A DNA stretch of 15,861 nucleotides from an uncultured Eubacteriales bacterium (lineage in GTDB: Bacteria; Bacillota; Clostridia; Oscillospirales; Oscillospiraceae). A program made the position numbers and the translations under genes. Every line of letters starts with the position of its first letter. The stretch's first letter is position 1. The notes beneath the pieces were generated by a model that was not told the DNA's origin, ran no database searches, and saw only the letters and a program-made list of their open reading frames with translations. This document shows, piece after piece, positions 14,891 through 15,861 of this stretch. The stretch is taken from assembly GCA_900546615.1 (NCBI GenBank), contig URDJ01000050.1, forward strand, positions 1 to 15,861. Reading direction: 5' to 3'.

Positions 14891-15611
14891 GGCCATACAT
14901 GAAGTCCTCGTATATCTCCACTATCTGCGGATAGTACCGGCGGCTGATGGCGGCGTTTTGGCCATCGCGCATGATGAAGCAGCGCGCGGCCTTGTCTAGC
15001 CTTTCCACCTGCATGAGGTTCACGATGTAGCTCTGATGGCAGCGGATGAACTGCTTCTCGGGCAGCATGGCCGATACCTCGGAGAGCTTCGCGTAGAAGG
15101 ATATGCTCCTGCTTCCGGCGCAGAGGGTGGTGAGCCTCTGGTTGCTGACGAAACAGACGATATCGTCGTAGGGCACGCGCACCAGCCCGTCTTTGTTCTT
15201 GACCGGGAAATATGGGTGGTAGCGCTTCTGTTCGCCGCAGGCGTACAGCAGGGCAGTTTCTATCCTCGCCGGGTCGATGCCGTTCAGCAGGGCCGAGGGC
15301 CGGTAGCGTATCACCCTGCCCGCGGCCTGGCTGCTGCTCGAGCAGAAGATGAGCGAAGCTACGCAGTTGCGGCTCCTGACCAGTCCGGCGAGCTTGAGGC
15401 TGTCATCACAGTCCGCGTCCAGGATGAGGATGTCGAAGGACGAAAGATCTTTGCCCAGCCTCTTGAGAAGGCCCTCGACCCCGATGGAGTAGCAGGCCTC
15501 GCCCCTGATGCCTCTGCGCTTGAGAAAGTCGCAGACCACACTGAATATCTGACTTGCCGGTTCCCGTCCCGGCTGGTGTATGCCGATCCTCAGCCTGTTT
15601 GCCTCGTCCAT
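14883..15611 (-). CDS. LytTR-family response-regulator-like transcription factor with degenerate receiver
   Basis: 242-aa DNA-binding regulator. Residues about 137-238 form a LytTR domain: YDDIVCFVSNQRLTTL, then KQFIRCHQSYIVNL (186-199), the family's most conserved stretch, and an ending with ISRRYYPQIVEIYEDF. Residues 1-125 resemble a receiver domain, with Asp65 (ILILDAD) at the phosphoacceptor place. The usual acidic pair near residue 12 is IHQPGR, and the conserved lysine region reads RPSALL, so normal phosphorylation is doubtful. No histidine kinase is present in the window. The ATG at 15611 has only a weak upstream AAAGGCGG. It lies 103 bp upstream of, and on the same strand as, the peptidase-dynamin operon, so it is its most likely local regulator. 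Confidence 0.88.
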   Translation of the reverse strand: MDEANRLRIGIHQPGREPASQIFSVVCDFLKRRGIRGEACYSIGVEGLLKRLGKDLSSFDILILDADCDDSLKLAGLVRSRNCVASLIFCSSSSQAAGRVIRYRPSALLNGIDPARIETALLYACGEQKRYHPYFPVKNKDGLVRVPYDDIVCFVSNQRLTTLCAGSRSISFYAKLSEVSAMLPEKQFIRCHQSYIVNLMQVERLDKAARCFIMRDGQNAAISRRYYPQIVEIYEDFMYGRK

Positions 15612-15644
15612 CCGTCAACGCCGCCTTTCGCACTCACTGCCGAC

Positions 15645-15676
15645 ATATTAACACCCCGCTCCGCGCGCTCGTCCAA
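15645..15676 (-). promoter_or_regulatory. Possible extended -10 promoter of the lytTR gene
   Basis: On the minus strand, TAATAT (15650-15645) is preceded by an extended -10 TGT. A TTGGAC (15676-15671) lies 20 bp upstream, too far for a normal -35, so the promoter is weak or needs an activator. Copy B of the shared motif begins 16 bp further upstream. Confidence 0.3.
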
Positions 15677-15691
15677 GTGGATTCCGCCGAA

Positions 15692-15721
15692 GAAAATGAC
15701 ATTTGGACGTTCAAAAGTTAC
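15692..15721. promoter_or_regulatory. Shared 30-bp regulatory motif, copy B (upstream of lytTR)
   Basis: On the plus strand it begins GAAAATGACATTTG, an exact 14-base match to copy A read on the minus strand, and contains TGACATTTGGACGTTCA (15697-15713), an imperfect dyad. It lies 81 bp upstream of the lytTR start and inverted relative to copy A. The remaining sequence to the right edge (15722-15861) is AT-richer and shows no convincing gene; AGCGGC and GCCGCT, 21 bases apart near 15810-15842, could be a weak hairpin. Confidence 0.4.
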
Positions 15722-15861
15722 AAGTCGCTTGAAACAGGGCGCGCTGTGGGTTACAACATTCCTGAAAGACCTGCTAACAAAAGTCAAGTAGAAATTTCAG
15801 ATTTTTGGGAGCGGCAAAAAGACAACACAAAATCAAGCCGCTGAGCATCTCAAAATCGAAA

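Noticed and set aside
14868..14896. Consensus TTGACA on the plus strand near the end of lytTR, considered as a rightward promoter
   Set aside because: No acceptable -10 at 16-18 bp and no plus-strand gene downstream. The bases are better explained as part of the shared 30-bp motif.
15554..15844. Small plus-strand open frames at the right edge
   Set aside because: They overlap the lytTR 5' end and its control region and show no ribosome site or recognisable domain.

Overview
The window looks like a chromosomal segment of a GC-rich Clostridia-type Firmicute, possibly a gut Oscillospiraceae-like bacterium. This lineage call is an inference. It rests on strong AGGAGG-type ribosome sites, sigma-A style promoters, free use of TTG start codons, AraC/cupin regulators paired with a sugar ABC transporter, and a LytTR regulator. 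I saw no rRNA, tRNA, CRISPR array, transposase or integrase.

Left part (1-5894) is a sugar-utilisation locus. A carbohydrate ABC-transporter binding lipoprotein reads leftward off the window edge. Diverging from it are two tandem AraC-family regulators, then galE, a sugar-1-phosphate nucleotidyltransferase and a NahK-like N-acetylhexosamine 1-kinase, closed by a strong terminator. The GalE/nucleotidyltransferase/NahK trio resembles the downstream half of the galacto-N-biose / lacto-N-biose pathway known from bifidobacteria: HexNAc phosphorylation, UDP activation, then C4 epimerisation. The phosphorylase that would feed it is not in the window and may lie to the left.

Middle (5951-6611): a stand-alone phosphatidylglycerophosphate-synthase-like gene with its own near-consensus promoter, ending at a terminator shared with the convergent operon.

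Right part (6618-15611, minus strand) is the most unusual. A LytTR-type regulator with a degenerate receiver domain precedes a tightly packed six-gene operon. In order it encodes: an acidic protein with 13 DxDGDGxxD calcium-type repeats fused to a C39/papain-like cysteine peptidase domain; an unrecognised 180-aa protein; three consecutive, clearly divergent bacterial dynamin-like GTPases, each with a membrane-inserting hydrophobic segment; and a 172-aa protein with a hydrophobic hairpin and no GTPase. Two of the junctions are 4-base ATGA overlaps. A 30-bp motif (22/30 identical, inverted) occurs upstream of the lytTR gene and again just upstream of the putative operon promoter, suggesting a shared regulator.

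I infer a membrane-remodelling or membrane-stress machine with calcium and proteolysis inputs. This is a hypothesis from gene content, not an established system.
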